Below, piece after piece: positions 32,941 to 45,576 of a stretch of 64,000 nt of DNA; position 1 is the first letter of the stretch; every line of letters begins with the position of its first letter. The stretch spans positions 93,537,842 through 93,601,841 of the forward strand of contig CM070874.1 of the NCBI GenBank assembly GCA_036365515.1, in the 5' to 3' direction. The notes beneath the pieces were generated by a model. It worked only from the letters and a program-made list of their open reading frames with translations. It was not told the origin of the DNA and made no database searches. The translations under genes were made by a program, and so were the position numbers. This DNA is from Torymus aiolomorphi. Its lineage: Eukaryota; Arthropoda; Insecta; Hymenoptera; Torymidae.

Positions 32941-33340
32941 GGTGATTTCAAACTTCTTTATATGGTGTATCCTTCCTTCTTGAGCCCCCTGCTGCTGCTG
33001 CTGCACGTTCACTACCTCTTCTCAGCAGTTATCTCACTTCACTTGCACACAATCACAAGCGTACCTCGTGCGTACCCGCTCGCTCGCAGCCGAGAGTCCG
33101 AGACACCTTCACCTAACACATGCGTGAATGCGTCTCGCGATAACGGAGCTGCGACCCGTCAAAGTGAGGTTATGGCTGTACAGTGCGAACCAGGGTATAG
33201 GTACCGTACCTCGTCGTCGTCGTGGTCGGTGATCAGCTTGCATTGTTGTCACTTCAGCGGGGGCTGCGGGGGTGCGTCGCGGCTCGACACCCGGCAGTGC
33301 TCAGCGTCATGCTATCATGCACGATAAACATCACACGTAT
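32941..33340. other. GC-rich island, possible promoter or UTR
   Basis: A ~380-bp GC/CpG-rich patch with CTGCTGCTGCTGCTGC (about 32988) and CGTCGTCGTCGT (about 33212) triplet runs. The plus-strand 121-codon frame looks like a composition artefact. It may be an untranslated first exon or regulatory island; no exon signals decide this. A Harbinger-type element sits at its edge. Confidence 0.3.
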
Positions 33341-33344
33341 CTAA

Positions 33345-35012
33345 GGCTGTGTCTACAATAGGATGTAAAATACTTGTGCAAATATCGTGTATGTAGACAT
33401 AACTAAAAATGACAACTTGACAAGATGATATTTTGATAATAAACGAACAGACTTGAGAAACGGAGGAGGAAGAGGACGAGGAAGATATTTATGTTGTTTT
33501 TATATTATTGAAGATTAATATAAACTATTTTCGTAAAATATGTTATAAATGATTTTTGTTTAAATAATAAATTTACATAATATAAACAACAGCTTTTTAT
33601 AATTATTAGTCTATATATGAAACATAAACCCTACTCAACTAATTCTTTTCTAAATGTTATTTATATAAAAGAAACAAAATACGAATAATCTTCCAATAAA
33701 TTTTATTAAATTTTATTTGTTCCAAAGTTCTTAATACAAACTATAAGAAAGAATTACAAAGCATTATAAAAAAATAAGATAGCCTTAAAGAATTACAAAA
33801 TAGATCATAATATAAACTAACGCATCAAATATAAGCATTACAGCAAATAACGTCTTCCCTAATTTCAACCTGAAATCTTATAAACTAAAACATTCAGTAA
33901 CAAAGCAAAGCGCAAAGTCGCGAACATTCAACTCACTTCCATCGCTTTAAAAAAAAGTTACAAAAGGATTATAAAAAAAATTAGATAATTGTACAAAAAA
34001 AGACAAGGATATTATGCAAACTTTTGAAATATATGCATTATTCTAATGAGCGCCTCACACATTTCTTCGGGTACTAATTTATTGAGTAAAGAACAAATAA
34101 TTTTTGTTCGATTGATAATGTTTTCCATTTCAGCATTTCTTTGTTCGGCTTCTTTAAACTCAGTGATAATGTAATGTAGATCATTTTTATGGTTACTAGA
34201 CTCAATCAAACATTTTTTTGCGGTTCCATTCTTAAAAATTTCATTGATCTGATTTTTAGTCTCATTTACATGTCTAGTAAACATTTTTTTTTCTATTTCT
34301 TCAGTAAAAGTTTCATTGCTGTTTTTATTTTCTTTATCCAAATATTTTTTATCTGTATCAATATTAGAAGTTTCATTAATCTTAGTTTTGGTTTCATTTT
34401 TCTTAACAATATGGACATCACTGAGAACATTTTTTTCCATTACAATATCTTTATATTCATCCAAATATTCAATGTTTATACTATTCATTTCCTCTTTAGG
34501 ATCAGTTTTTTCAGTTTTTAAAATATAATCTAGAATACTCGAGCTATCTTCATCATCATTAGAACTACCTACTTCAATAATGTCTATTTCTTCAGGAATG
34601 TTAGTTTTTTCCGTAACAAGACTTTTATGAGACACGAACTCATTTAAAAACTTCATTTTTTCCAATACTTGCTCTCCTAATTTCTAAACCATTGCAAAAT
34701 AAGTATTCTGACTCTGAATAGTTGCATTTGCAAGGGAATGCAATAACAAAACTTTCAGACTAAATAAAGGAATACAAATTATTAATAGAAATTTAACATA
34801 ATAACTTTAAATTAAAATAATAAGCACTCACTATCTTTATAGCAGAATCAGAATCGGAGTCAGAATCATCTTCTTTCTTGTCCTCTTCCTTCTCCGTTTC
34901 TCAAGTCTGTTCGTTTATCACTTAAATATCATCTTGTCAAGTTGTCATTTTTAGTTATTTCTACATACACGATATTTGCACAAGTGTTTTACATCCTATT
35001 GTAGACACAGCC
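33345..35012 (-). mobile_element. PIF/Harbinger-type element with TAA duplication (1,668 bp)
   Basis: Starts GGCTGTGTCTACAATAGG and ends CCTATTGTAGACACAGCC. Inverted arms are ~138 bp, running into an AGGAAGAGGAC block (and its complement). TAA flanks both ends (33342-33344 and 35013-35015), the 3-bp T-W-A duplication characteristic of PIF/Harbinger. It carries one ORF and no DDE nuclease, so it would depend on a partner. Confidence 0.8.
34012..34665 (-). CDS. Accessory ORF of the Harbinger-type element
   Basis: A 217-codon open frame: acidic N-terminal half (EEIDIIEVGSSNDDEDSSS), a Lys/Asn/Thr-rich middle, and a C-terminal helical stretch (EFKEAEQRNAEMENIINRTK then ALIRIMHIFQKFA). PIF/Harbinger elements normally encode a DDE nuclease plus a Myb/SANT DNA-binding partner. 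By position and charge this could be the C-terminal part of the partner, but I see no SANT Trp repeats, and the first part may lie upstream beyond an acceptor (TTAG at 34677-34680). The frame is open without decay, unlike most TE frames here. Confidence 0.5.
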   Translation of the reverse strand: MEKMKFLNEFVSHKSLVTEKTNIPEEIDIIEVGSSNDDEDSSSILDYILKTEKTDPKEEMNSINIEYLDEYKDIVMEKNVLSDVHIVKKNETKTKINETSNIDTDKKYLDKENKNSNETFTEEIEKKMFTRHVNETKNQINEIFKNGTAKKCLIESSNHKNDLHYIITEFKEAEQRNAEMENIINRTKIICSLLNKLVPEEMCEALIRIMHIFQKFA

Positions 35013-35174
35013 TAATACATCATACACGAACAATATGACTATGACCATTGCGCGGTACCATGTCCGTAAGAGGCGGTCACTAATGTCTTTTAGACGGTAA
35101 ATTTTTCGCTTATTAACTTTACTATTTACCGCATGATAACAAAAACTATTTTTTTTTTTAAATATTATGCAAAA

Positions 35175-35370
35175 CCATGAGTGTATTGCCCTCTGTAATC
35201 ACATTATTAATCATTCTGCAATGTTTCACGTCGATATTTTAAGGCATCTAAGAATGGCATTTGAACGAAATTTTCGTTCAAATGCCATTCTTAAACGCTT
35301 CCGAATATTGACTTGGGATTTTGTAAAATGATTAATGATGTTATTACGGAGGGCAATACACTCATTATTT
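35175..35370. mobile_element. Small MITE with a perfect 22-bp hairpin core
   Basis: ATGAGTGTATTGCCCTC at the left and GAGGGCAATACACTCAT at the right form the ends, with imperfect pairing between. The centre is a perfect palindrome (35249-35293): TAAGAATGGCATTTGAACG pairs with its complement with essentially no loop. About 195 bp, non-coding. Confidence 0.7.
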
Positions 35371-35519
35371 TTCATATATCGTTATTTTTTTTTTCTACTA
35401 AAAACAAGATGGTTTTTGCTCGGTCGGTAAAAATTGAGTTTGACACCCCCTTAATAGTAAATATGAGTCAAAATAAGCATTACAAAATTAAAAATCCAAA
35501 GAAATGTTGTGATTAATTT

Positions 35520-36430
35520 TTTTTAATCACTAAAAGATAAGTAACTAAATAGGGGTAGCTCACCCCGTCTATGTGTTTTTTTTAAACCTCGAAACAGGTC
35601 AACTATAATTTCTAATTTTCTTTACAACATGGCATTTTTTTATCAAATATGGCTCGTCAAAACTTTGTTATTTCAAAAACAGTGTGAAAAAAATGATATT
35701 TATCCCCCATAAAAATAGGGGGTGCAACCGCTTATCATTAAAACTGTATCCAAATACTCGTCTTTTTATAACAAACAAATAGGTGTTGGTTTCATTAAAA
35801 AATTCCGATTCCATCTCGAGATATTAAACAAAACCTTTTTTGGGGGTGTACTTTAAGGGTGGCTTTCACCCCCAGATGTCTTTCTCCACAGATAAAAAAA
35901 AATACATGTCAAATATTTTTCGATACTCTAACCAGTTGCAAAGTTTCATGAAAATCGGAGGCAGACACTAACAAAAAGGTAATTAATTAAATTAGGGGTA
36001 ATTCACTCCGTCAACGTGTTTTTATTTTTAAATCTCGAAACAGGTCAACTATAATTTTCAATTTTCTTTATAACATGGCAATTTTCAATCAAATTTAGCT
36101 CATTAAAACATTTTTATATCAAAAATACAAGGGAAAATATCATATTTACCCTTATAAAAAATAGGGGATGCAACTCCCCAGCTTTAAAACTGTGTCGAAA
36201 AACTCGACTTTTCATAAGAAACAAATAGGTGTTGGTTTCATTAAAAAATTCCGATTCCATCTTGAGATATTAAAAAAAACGGGTTTTGGGGGTGAACTTT
36301 AAGGGCGGTTTTCACCCCTTAGATATGTTTTTCCGCAGATAAAAAAAATACGTGTCGAATATTTTTTGACATTCTACTCATATGCGAAGTTTCATGAAAA
36401 TCGGAGGCGGACACCAAGTATCCTTTCCTT
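35520..36430 (+). repeat. Tandem duplication, ~446-bp unit, two copies
   Basis: CTCGAAACAGGTCAACTATA starts at 35588 and 36034. Both copies contain ATAGGTGTTGGTTTCATTAA, CCGATTCCATCT-GAGATATTAAA, GGGGGTG-ACTTTAAGGG and end AAGTTTCATGAAAATCGGAGG. About 85-90% similar by eye. Non-coding, satellite-like. Confidence 0.75.
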
Positions 36431-36479
36431 GTTAGTGTGCTAGAAAATTATTAAATAGGTAAGTCTCACTGGGCAGAAG

Positions 36480-37560
36480 TATGCGAAATACATAATGATG
36501 TGTTTTAATACAACAGATACCCTGAAGTGAGTTCTTACACCTTAACTAAACTTAGAAATTAACCAGTAGAGCTAATATTAGCAGCGATAACTACCTACCC
36601 GTATCGCATTTAACCACACACGCAGCACTTTTATGATATCCCCAGTTCCTAATTACTTATCCCCTCACACTATAAAATACAAACACTTGAAGATCACTTA
36701 GAGCTACAGAAGCAGCAAAATAGGGTTGGACGGTCTAGGCTGACACTACTCCATAGATGCCAGTGTGCACAACTTCACTACTTGGGAGGAAAGTACTGAC
36801 AGAGACCGTCAATTGTATCTCAATGTCAAGGACTGCCTCAGCCTAGGGATTAACAAAGAACATGAACAGTAGATCAGTCCCTATTCTGGGGGCAAGCAAG
36901 GAGAGTTGAGCATCTAAAAACCACATATAACTAATAAATAGATGACACAAAAAAAACATTACCATACAAAACAAAAGTCTGCAGCAATGGTTGTTGTTCA
37001 TTCGCTGTACCAGCTACCTGTAACAACTAGAGGGGAAGGACTGGTGGAAACCTTCAACCGTTGTTTCACTGCTAGAACAGCTCCAGCCTGAGAGTCGCTG
37101 AAGACACAAGCAGCAGATTAACTGTACACATAGCCACTAGTATGAGAGGCAAACAAGGAAAGTTGAGCACCTAAAAACCACATATAATTAATAAATAAAT
37201 AACCCAGGCAACATTTCTTTCACACCTAAGAAATAGTCTATAGCAGTGCTCGTCATTTACACTTCTCTTGCTGCCACAGATATACCTGCAACAACAGAAA
37301 GTACTATCAGCTCACCCATCATAGAGGTTAGGAACGAGAAAGGGCTTACTAAATCTGCTCTCGCCGTTGACACGCTGTCTTCTTGTCTATACGACGAATT
37401 ATCGCATCAACCGCATGCGGCGTGCTGTGTTCGCGCGTGTGTCCATGATGTGTGATGTCAACAATCGCAACGTCTAGCTCCCGGTGTCCCCAGCGATGAC
37501 AGCGGCTGCTGTCATACGCCGCTCTAGTGAATTTCGTCCCATTCATCGTGTTCGCCGCAC
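36480..37560. repeat. Degenerate ~257-bp repeated modules
   Basis: GAGTTGAGCATCTAAAAACCACATATAA-type block at 36902 recurs at 37159. Neighbouring blocks are also repeated in order: CAGCCT-AG, AGCAGATTAACTGTAC-like, and GAGGGGAAGGACTG-like. No open frame of note. It may be a processed non-coding transcript or an old tandem duplication. The distal part (37360-37560) is GC-richer. Confidence 0.45.
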
Positions 37561-38837
37561 TAAGTACTCACTAGGGCTATTCGCCTTTATTAAGGCGGTC
37601 TTACACCTAAAAATTTTGAAAAAATCAAATTTTTTTTATTGAATTTTGATTATATATGTTATTTCGAACCTAAGAAAACTATAGTTTGGATCAATAATTA
37701 AAAAAATTTTAAATAAACCGCTGAAAGAGCTTACTATCTTTAAAATGACGAGAAAATTGATTTTCTTGTTTTTTGCCTTTTTTATAGACTTCTGATAGGA
37801 AAACGTTATTTACTTAAATGTGTTATAAAATATCAAAAAACATTATTTATATAAGTATATACTTATATAAATCCTTATATAAGGATAAAAAAAATAATTA
37901 AATTCACATACAGTATTTATTATAAAAATTAAATAAACCATATTGTGGAATTCGAAATCCAGTGGAATCGTCTTGTGACCATTTCCCACTTCTACTTCCA
38001 GTAAAGTGACCATTCAGTGACCAAAATTCAACAGCAATTCACTATATTAATACTCCCTTTTGTACCTATACCTATATATATAACTAATGCCAGTGTAAAC
38101 ACAGTGGCACAGCCGCACAGCTAACAGCTCAAAAGCTCAAATGAGCAGAGATACATAACTATGTGATTTTAACAGTTTGTTTTGCAGAGTTTTGGCTTCC
38201 TCAAATAGAAAGATTTTTTTCATAATGTTTCATTATTTGTATTCATAAGTGAATTTAGGACTGAAAATTTAATGAATTATATGTGAAGATATATTATATG
38301 TATAAGTATTTATAATTGTGATTATAATACAAGCGTGCAGTGACAGTTTTGTTTACAATATGCGTAATCAATTGATCATTGACAAAATGGGCTTATCGGC
38401 TTTTATGTATTTATGTACTTTTGGCCATAACAGTGATGGCTTCTTAAGTTACGATTAGGATTTCATATTTCATAAGACCTGCTGCATATTCTACATTAAT
38501 CTTAGTATAATAAATAATAATATAACTCAGTACAATGTGTTAAAAAGTGACTCAACAGTGGATGAATCAAAAGTACAAAAGCGAAGGACAGATTGTTAGC
38601 AATAACTTTGAATGGAACGCATGCTGTTAGATTAGCAATAACTTTTAAAGGAACGAATGCATGCAAGGTGCCAGAGCTTCTGTTTCAACATATTTATATA
38701 GAAGAACATATCTTAGGTGTACAGGAAACTGAGTTTCATGAAGGGAAAAAAATTGGGAACCTAATGGCTAGTTATTTTTGAAGTTTTATGGTATTTCTCT
38801 TTGTAAGCTTATTTCTCAAAATGTCATTTTTTAAAGT

Positions 38838-39162
38838 TTGGCGTTATTTAAAAAAAAAGACTATTCCATTGATTTTGATGGGAGAGGGCCTGAATTACTT
38901 GAAATTTATTCATCTATGGCAGGAAGAGTTGGAAATATGAAAAATATTTTATTAAATAATTTTAAAATGGTAAAATTCACAAAAAAACATAAAAATTCAT
39001 AAAATTCATGAATTTAAAGCAGTTTTTTCCATAAAAAAAAAATATTAATTTTCAGAAATTTTATTTTTCCAACTCTTCCTGACATAACTGCACGAATTTC
39101 AAGTAATTTAGTTCCTCTCCCATGAAAATCAATGGAATAGCTTTTTTTTTATGTTACGCCAA
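38838..39162. mobile_element. 325-bp inverted-repeat MITE
   Basis: Outer TTGGCGTTA and TACGCCAA. Arms (38838-38935 and 39058-39162) share ATTCCATTGATTTT-ATGGGAGAGG and CAGGAAGAGTTGGAAA in inverted orientation. Target duplication unclear. Non-coding. Confidence 0.6.
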
Positions 39163-41200
39163 TTGAAAACACGTAGTTCCTCAACCGTAATTTGTTGATT
39201 CCTTTAATTAATTTTTATAACAAAATTTATAATTTTTTAAAAAATTTATTGCATAATTATAATTAAAATTCATATATAAATATTAAAAATTGTTAATTTT
39301 TAAATTTATTTATTTATTTATTATTTATTTATATCAAATTTATATAAATTTTGAGCTGATAAATAAAGTTATGATTTGAAATAGAAGTAAAATATCTATA
39401 TTTTATAATAAAACTGTCACGTGACAATCCGTTAGGATCTCACGGGCAAGAATAAAATTTTGGACGCCGACCTCAGGAATATTTTCTTTTCATTCCTGCT
39501 AAAAATGAGAACTCTCTTTTTACCTTTGTCCCCTATATCCTCCCATACGGATATAGCGACGCCTCAATCTAATTAACTTAACTGAGTAAATATGTATATA
39601 TTGAAAGGATTATTGGGAATAAGGGTTTATAACAACTAGGCTTAATGATACCTTATTGAAACACGAACGATAAGTAGAGTCACAATAATTTAGTTTATTA
39701 GTTATAATATTATTAAGAAATATTTGATTATTTGTTATTAAAAAAATATATATATTCCTTGGGTTATCCCCCTTTTGTCGCTTTCTTATTTTAATTTACA
39801 AAGATGAATTATAATTTTTATCAACCATACAATCAAGTAGAGAATATAATCTAAGATTATACACTGATTTATCTTGAATTATCGCTACCTTGTATATAAA
39901 GATCCAATTTAGATAAATAACTTAACAATGCAACTTAATGATAATTCAAGTAACATAATAGATCTTTTATAATTCATGCGCTTAGCTTAATTAGTATTCA
40001 AATTAAATTATATGAATAAATAATTGATGTAAATTAATTATAGCAAGGACCTATGAATCATCTTCGGATCGTACAAACTAGAGTCGCACCAGAGAAAGAG
40101 AGAGAAATCAATGTAGATTTAATCAAGCGACACTTCTTAACCGTGTATGTATCAATGAGTAATGCTTTCCATTTAACCTACAATTGTTACCGAGTAAAAA
40201 TATATCTAACCTTCTGATACTTTTAAAATTTTAAGTAATAAAATCTATTATTATTATTATTATCAACCGATAATTTAATTATTGTGCTTTTCTGTCCAGG
40301 GCCACTACGCCTTTGCATAGGGTATTTATATCAGTTAAGGTTTATTTGAAATTATTGAAATTAATTCTACTCAACGACAAAACTTGGTAACATATGTAAG
40401 TATAAACCTTACAATAAGTATAATGTAAATTTTATATAATTGTGAATAAATGTACGTGTATGTATTTTTATAACTATCATAACAATTTTCTTATTTCAAA
40501 ATCTATCTTAATTATATGATTTTCATATTTGAATCGAATTAATTATTATATTCTTATAGGAAGAAAACAACTCTACTACTCGCATACACATCAAATATGA
40601 TAAATGTTCAAAGCTTACAGAATAGATATATTGGGTCTCTATGTTCAGCTGTCAACGTGTCCCTCTTATCCTTGGTGTCCAGCAGATAAAGGTTGTGTGC
40701 AGTGATTGAGGTCCTCGAGAAAGTGGAAAAATGTAAAGTCCGAGTACAAGGTGCAATAATAATTAAAAATTTGTGTTAAAACTTATAAATTTATAACTGT
40801 GCGTTTAAGTTATTAAGGTATATCTGCATATGTGTGGATATCTTGACTATAGTTTTGAGGAGTACCGATCACTTCTAATTCTCGCTACGTACTAATTTCC
40901 TGCGACGACCGAAACCACGTCGTCTCGCACTTTCGACCGCCCGGGTGGTTTCCTCTCTCTCTCTCTTTCTCTAGTGATCTTTTAACAGAGCTTGCACTTT
41001 TCGCGCCTCACGTCACTACCCAACGCGCGATGCAGGTATGCTACGCGACGGATTCCTACACAAGTTGAATGAACGAAACATGTTTCAACATTATGATGTC
41101 GAAATATGCCCCACTAGTATACGTTTTTAAAAATTGAATTGCGGAACTTTCGTGAACATATTTTAATAGATTTCAATTCAACTTGAATTAAAAATCCGTC
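39163..41200. other. AT-rich interior with a GC-richer patch
   Basis: No gene seen. The patch at 40600-41050 is GC-richer with a CT run (CTCTCTCTCTCTTTCTC near 40953) and CpG sites. ATTATTATTATTATTATC lies near 40250. No splice-consistent coding exon was recognised. Confidence 0.3.
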
Positions 41201-41219
41201 ACGTAACAAAAACAAATAG

Positions 41220-42400
41220 CTATCACGGTTGTTTTGTTATTAACAAAAACGTGTTTTTTTTATATTTCATAATTCATATTTTTTAAGAAAAAAAAAATTA
41301 TAGCTATCATTGTTCTTTTGTTATTAACAAAAACGTGTTTTTTTAAAAAAGTTCATAACTCACAAATAAATTATAATAATGCAGAATATAATGCATTCAT
41401 AATGCATAATTCATAATTATAATAGATTATAATAGATATAATTTTTAAACATTTTAATTAATTTTGTTGGTTGGTTTTTAAAAATTAAAAAAAATCATCG
41501 AATGCCTACTCAATGACGTTTCCTCATTCGACACCACCTAGCGGTAGATATCACTGCGCGTTTTTTAAAAATAAAATATTTTTTGTAACACATGAATGAT
41601 TTTCTGCGTTTTCCTACATAAAAATATGTTCTAAAAAGTGACGTTTTTTACCTATCGTGTAAAGAAATTCATTCTCTCCATCTGCTCTAAAATTATGTAA
41701 AATCGCGAAAATGAATTTAGCCTTGCTTTTTAGGTTCAAAAACGCATAAAATGGAGTTATGAGTTTTTAAAGCAAAACACGTTTTTGTTTTTGATGATAA
41801 CTAAAGAACCGTGATAGATAGAAAATTAATTTTTTCTAAAAAATATAGGTATCTTAATTCTCTTTCGAATGCTACCCACCCCATTCAGATACATAGAGCC
41901 GTTCTCGAGAAATTACGATTTTAAAAAAATGTCAAAAAATTTTTAACCTCAAATATCTCTGAAATTTATGGACCAATCATTTTGCCTAAAGAACTCGACC
42001 GAGAATTATAAAAAATCTACCTCTAAAAGGAATTTTGAAGCCATTAAGTCAATTTTACTCTTGTAATCGCTGGACATACAAAACTGATTTTTTTCATTTT
42101 TCAATTTTTTACTCAAAATCTAGCCTACAGAATGTATTCAAATTTTAACAGATTATAGCTATTTATATTCTGTATTATCACGATTTTTCTCAAAAAAATT
42201 GACCGTTAAGTTTAGGAGTTATAAGCTTCTAAAAAAAAAACACGTTTTTGTTAATAACAAAAAAAACGTGATAAACTTTTTTTTTTTTTTAGAAAATATA
42301 GGTATTTTAATTCTCTTTCGAACGCTACCCATCAGATTCGAATAACTCGATCCTATCATTAAAAAAAATCTAAAAACAGTTTTGAGAAAATCGAAAATTT
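41220..42400 (+). repeat. Duplicated ~460-bp unit with TTGTTATTAACAAAAACG palindromes
   Basis: AAAATATAGGTAT-TTAATTCTCTTTCGAA-GCTACCCA appears at about 41842 and 42295. The palindromic word GTTTTTGTTATTAACAAAAAC (or close variants) occurs near 41235, 41315 and 42246. Satellite-like and non-coding. Confidence 0.6.
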
Positions 42401-42525
42401 GAAAAAAAAACAAAAACGGATCGCCCCAATCAAAAAACGGATTTTTGACCCGCCATCACGTAAAAAAACAAAAAAAAATGAGACCTGTCCGGTCAAAATC
42501 GACCGAGTAGGAGCTGAGATCCAGG

Positions 42526-42640
<115 letters not shown>

Positions 42641-42740
42641 CCATACAGACATTTTTCAAAAACCATGTATTTTGATTCCTAACACCTCGGAACACAATTA
42701 TAACATGTTTTTACAACAACTCAAAAATTTACTATCACAA

Positions 42741-42759
42741 AGCTTCCTCTAGGAGGAAG
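42741..42759. repeat. Perfect hairpin GCTTCCTC-TAG-GAGGAAGC
   Basis: Eight paired bases with a three-base centre, preceded by ATCACAAA. A one-mismatch copy is at 20228-20246, also preceded by ACAAA, so it is the recurring end of some dispersed repeat. Confidence 0.55.
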
Positions 42760-42844
42760 CAAAAAGTGAAAATGCTATATCTCTGAGTAAAATTGGTCTA
42801 CAGATTAAGTCTTGGGCCATATTATCAGAAACAGTGTATATTTA

Positions 42845-43209
<365 letters not shown>

Positions 43210-43287
43210 ATTTTGTTTAAACTACATTTTTCTTTTTTTTATAGCTCATTTTGACCTCAGAAGCCACTAGGTGTAAGACCGCCTTAA

Positions 43288-43852
43288 GGACGCTTGCTCA
43301 TTGCAATCGTAACCAAAAGTACGCAGAGTCGAACGCCGTACGCCTAGCGCTCTCTCGGGTCTCCCCACTCTCAAAATTTCACGCGAGACTGTACACGTAC
43401 ACATGGCGCCGCTTCATCGGTGTGTACATTCACATCGAAGCGCTCCGTCTGTGTAGACACACACGTAGCGCGCGGGCACGCCATTGGTTTGTTTACACGC
43501 ACACAAGGACACGCGCGGCCGAAGTTACCTACTTTAAACAACTGTATCTCGAAAACGGTGCTGCTAGGCTTTCTGGATTTTGGAGAGCTTATTTAAAATA
43601 TCATCATTAGTAAAATATCTCTTTTTCGTTCAATTCTATAGAAAAATTTTGGCGTTATTAACGAAAACGTTCATTTTTTCACGACTTTTTCATAAGACAC
43701 CGTATTAAATTGTCTAACTTTGATAGCTTATATCTCATGAACGGTGTTGCTAGGCTTTCTGAAGTTTGCAAATGTTGCACATAATAACAATAAGAATCTA
43801 CCCTGCAAGTTTCATAAGATTCTATAGAAACTCATTTTGTGAGCAAGCGTCC
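43288..43852. mobile_element. TTAA-flanked element B (565 bp)
   Basis: GGACGCTTGCTCA at 43288 and TGAGCAAGCGTCC ending at 43852 are exact inverted ends, bordered by TTAA on both sides. The left TTAA is shared with element A and the right one with element C. The left half (43290-43530) is GC-rich. The right half contains two related blocks (GAAAACGGTGCTGCTAGGCTT and GAACGGTGTTGCTAGGCTT). Non-coding. Confidence 0.75.
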
Positions 43853-43856
43853 TTAA

Positions 43857-44575
43857 GGGGTCTGTCTAGTAGCTCGCGTCGAAAAAAACGCGATTTTCGT
43901 GATTATTTCTTGGGATACTGGATAAAGGTAATGATATAAAAGTTATTAAGCTTAGTAAATACACTCTTGAAATACATAAAAAAATTTTTTTCTTTTATTT
44001 TATACATGTATTATGACCAAAAACGTCAGCCAAACGCAACACCTCGAAAAGTAGGTAGGTCCGCCTTGTTGATAAAATCTCGGAGCTGTGTTGTCTGAAA
44101 CAAAAAAATCAAAGTGCTTTAGGTTTGGTATGACAATGGCAATGTCACCTATGAATTTTTTTCAATTATTTTAAAAAATAAAAAAATGGTGAAGAAAAAA
44201 CAAAAAATTTTCAAAAAACCGGTTTTTTTTCGCCGATTTTTGAAAAAAAATATGGTAAAATTCAAAATTTTTGAAAAAAAATTTATAGGGGACATAGCGA
44301 TAGGTTTGAAGAATATGTGGTTCAAATTTCATAAGGATCGGTCGAGTAGTTTCGAAAATTTCATCAACAAGGCGAGTAAAAGCGTTGTTTCGAGAAAAAC
44401 GCGTTTAAAGTTTTTTTTACATGAAATTCTTAAAAAAAAATTACTTACACCTAGTCAGCGATGCCTGGACCGTACAAAATTCCTTCAGATTGTTCGAAGA
44501 GTTGACTTTCTTCCAATCTTTTCTGTCTCGCAAAAAAAACGATTTTTCAAAAGTGAGTTACTAGACAGACCCCTT
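43857..44575. mobile_element. TTAA-flanked element C (~719 bp)
   Basis: GGGGTCTGTCTAGTAGCTC at 43857 and GAGTTACTAGACAGACCCC ending at 44573 are inverted ends. TTAA precedes the left; on the right TT-TTAA follows, i.e. two extra T. The interior contains runs of A and the motif TTCATAAGGATCGGTCGAG. A 199-codon frame through it is Lys/Phe-rich low complexity and not called. Confidence 0.7.
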
Positions 44576-44807
44576 TTAAGAGCATATAGCAGAAAGCGCG
44601 CGCGATCCATATATAATATATACATATATCTTATACACAGGGAGCGTTCGCGGTCACGCGGGTCGCATGCGTTTTTCCGCTATAGGTTATGTGCGCGAAC
44701 GCAGCCTAGCCGAGATAGCCGCTACGGCTGCTGCAAATGCATTAGTACTCATGCTCGCAGCGCAATGCCAGATTGCCGTTGCTGAATGCACCAATGTGCA
44801 TGGCTTT

Positions 44808-45576
44808 TTTCTTCTGTTTTTTCTCCTTTCTGCGGTATTATTGTATGTGTGCATGTGTCGCGAGTATTTTTTCGTAATTGAAATTGTATAGGTATATGTA
44901 GTTAGGAACACCCGTGAGCAGCTATAGTCTGCACCTTTCGTTAGAACTGTATGAAATTTAACTCTATGTTTTTTTTTATTAATCTAGAGTAATGAAACAA
45001 TAGTTTTCCTCAAATAATTTAACAGAATTTGACTATATACAAAAATTTCGAATACAAAAGTTGTGGATAACATTGAAACAAAACTTTTTTTCTATTTAAC
45101 GTTTTCATAAATAAAAATAAAAACGATTATTATAATTTCGATAAAAATTATGAAAACCATGTTTTTAATATTACTATATGCACTTTGATCATATCAATTA
45201 ATATTTAATAAATTTATATGCATCATAGGCTAATTAAAAAGTTATTTACATATATCTATATATGTAGAATTAAAATGCAAACCTTTAAAAAAAAAAAAAG
45301 AAACAAATGTGTAAAAGTAAATGGATAATTTTTATTTAAATTTTATTGCAAATGTATTTATGTTTATTTTAATGATAAAAACGATAAAAATAAAGTATTA
45401 CAATTTTTGCAATAATAAAATTATAAGGTTCTTCTGAGCATTGCGGTCGTGCCTATTATGTAAAAACAAAGTTTTTACATAGGGAGAAGGGGGGCAACGA
45501 GCGAAGCGAGAAGCAGGTGTGTGTGGGGGCGGGGGGGGGGCGTGTCGAAGACACGTAGGGGGGCTCGTCCCCCTAG
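44808..45576 (+). repeat. Tandem repeat copy 1, Helitron-like 3' end
   Basis: A 769-bp unit starting TTTCTTCTG and ending CGTGTCGAAGACACG, then GGGGGCTCGTCCCCCTAG. It contains hairpin GTAAAAAC/GTTTTTAC, GACGAGCGAAGCGAG-like sequence and the shared CCTTATAATTT-family core. A terminal hairpin before CTAG with a TC near the 5' end recalls non-autonomous Helitrons, but the expected A before the 5' end is absent. Class tentative. Positions 45241-45275 preserve the uninterrupted target of the DD41D transposon. Confidence 0.55.

Noticed and set aside
32962..33327. 121-codon ORF with an apparent signal-peptide-like start (FLSPLLLLLHVHYLF)
   Set aside because: It lies in a GC-rich CTG/CGT-repeat patch, the hydrophobic stretch is encoded by the triplet run, and no downstream domain or splice pattern supports it.
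44186..44785. 199-codon ORF in element C
   Set aside because: Rich in Lys/Phe from A/T runs and crossing the end of the transposable element; no domain.
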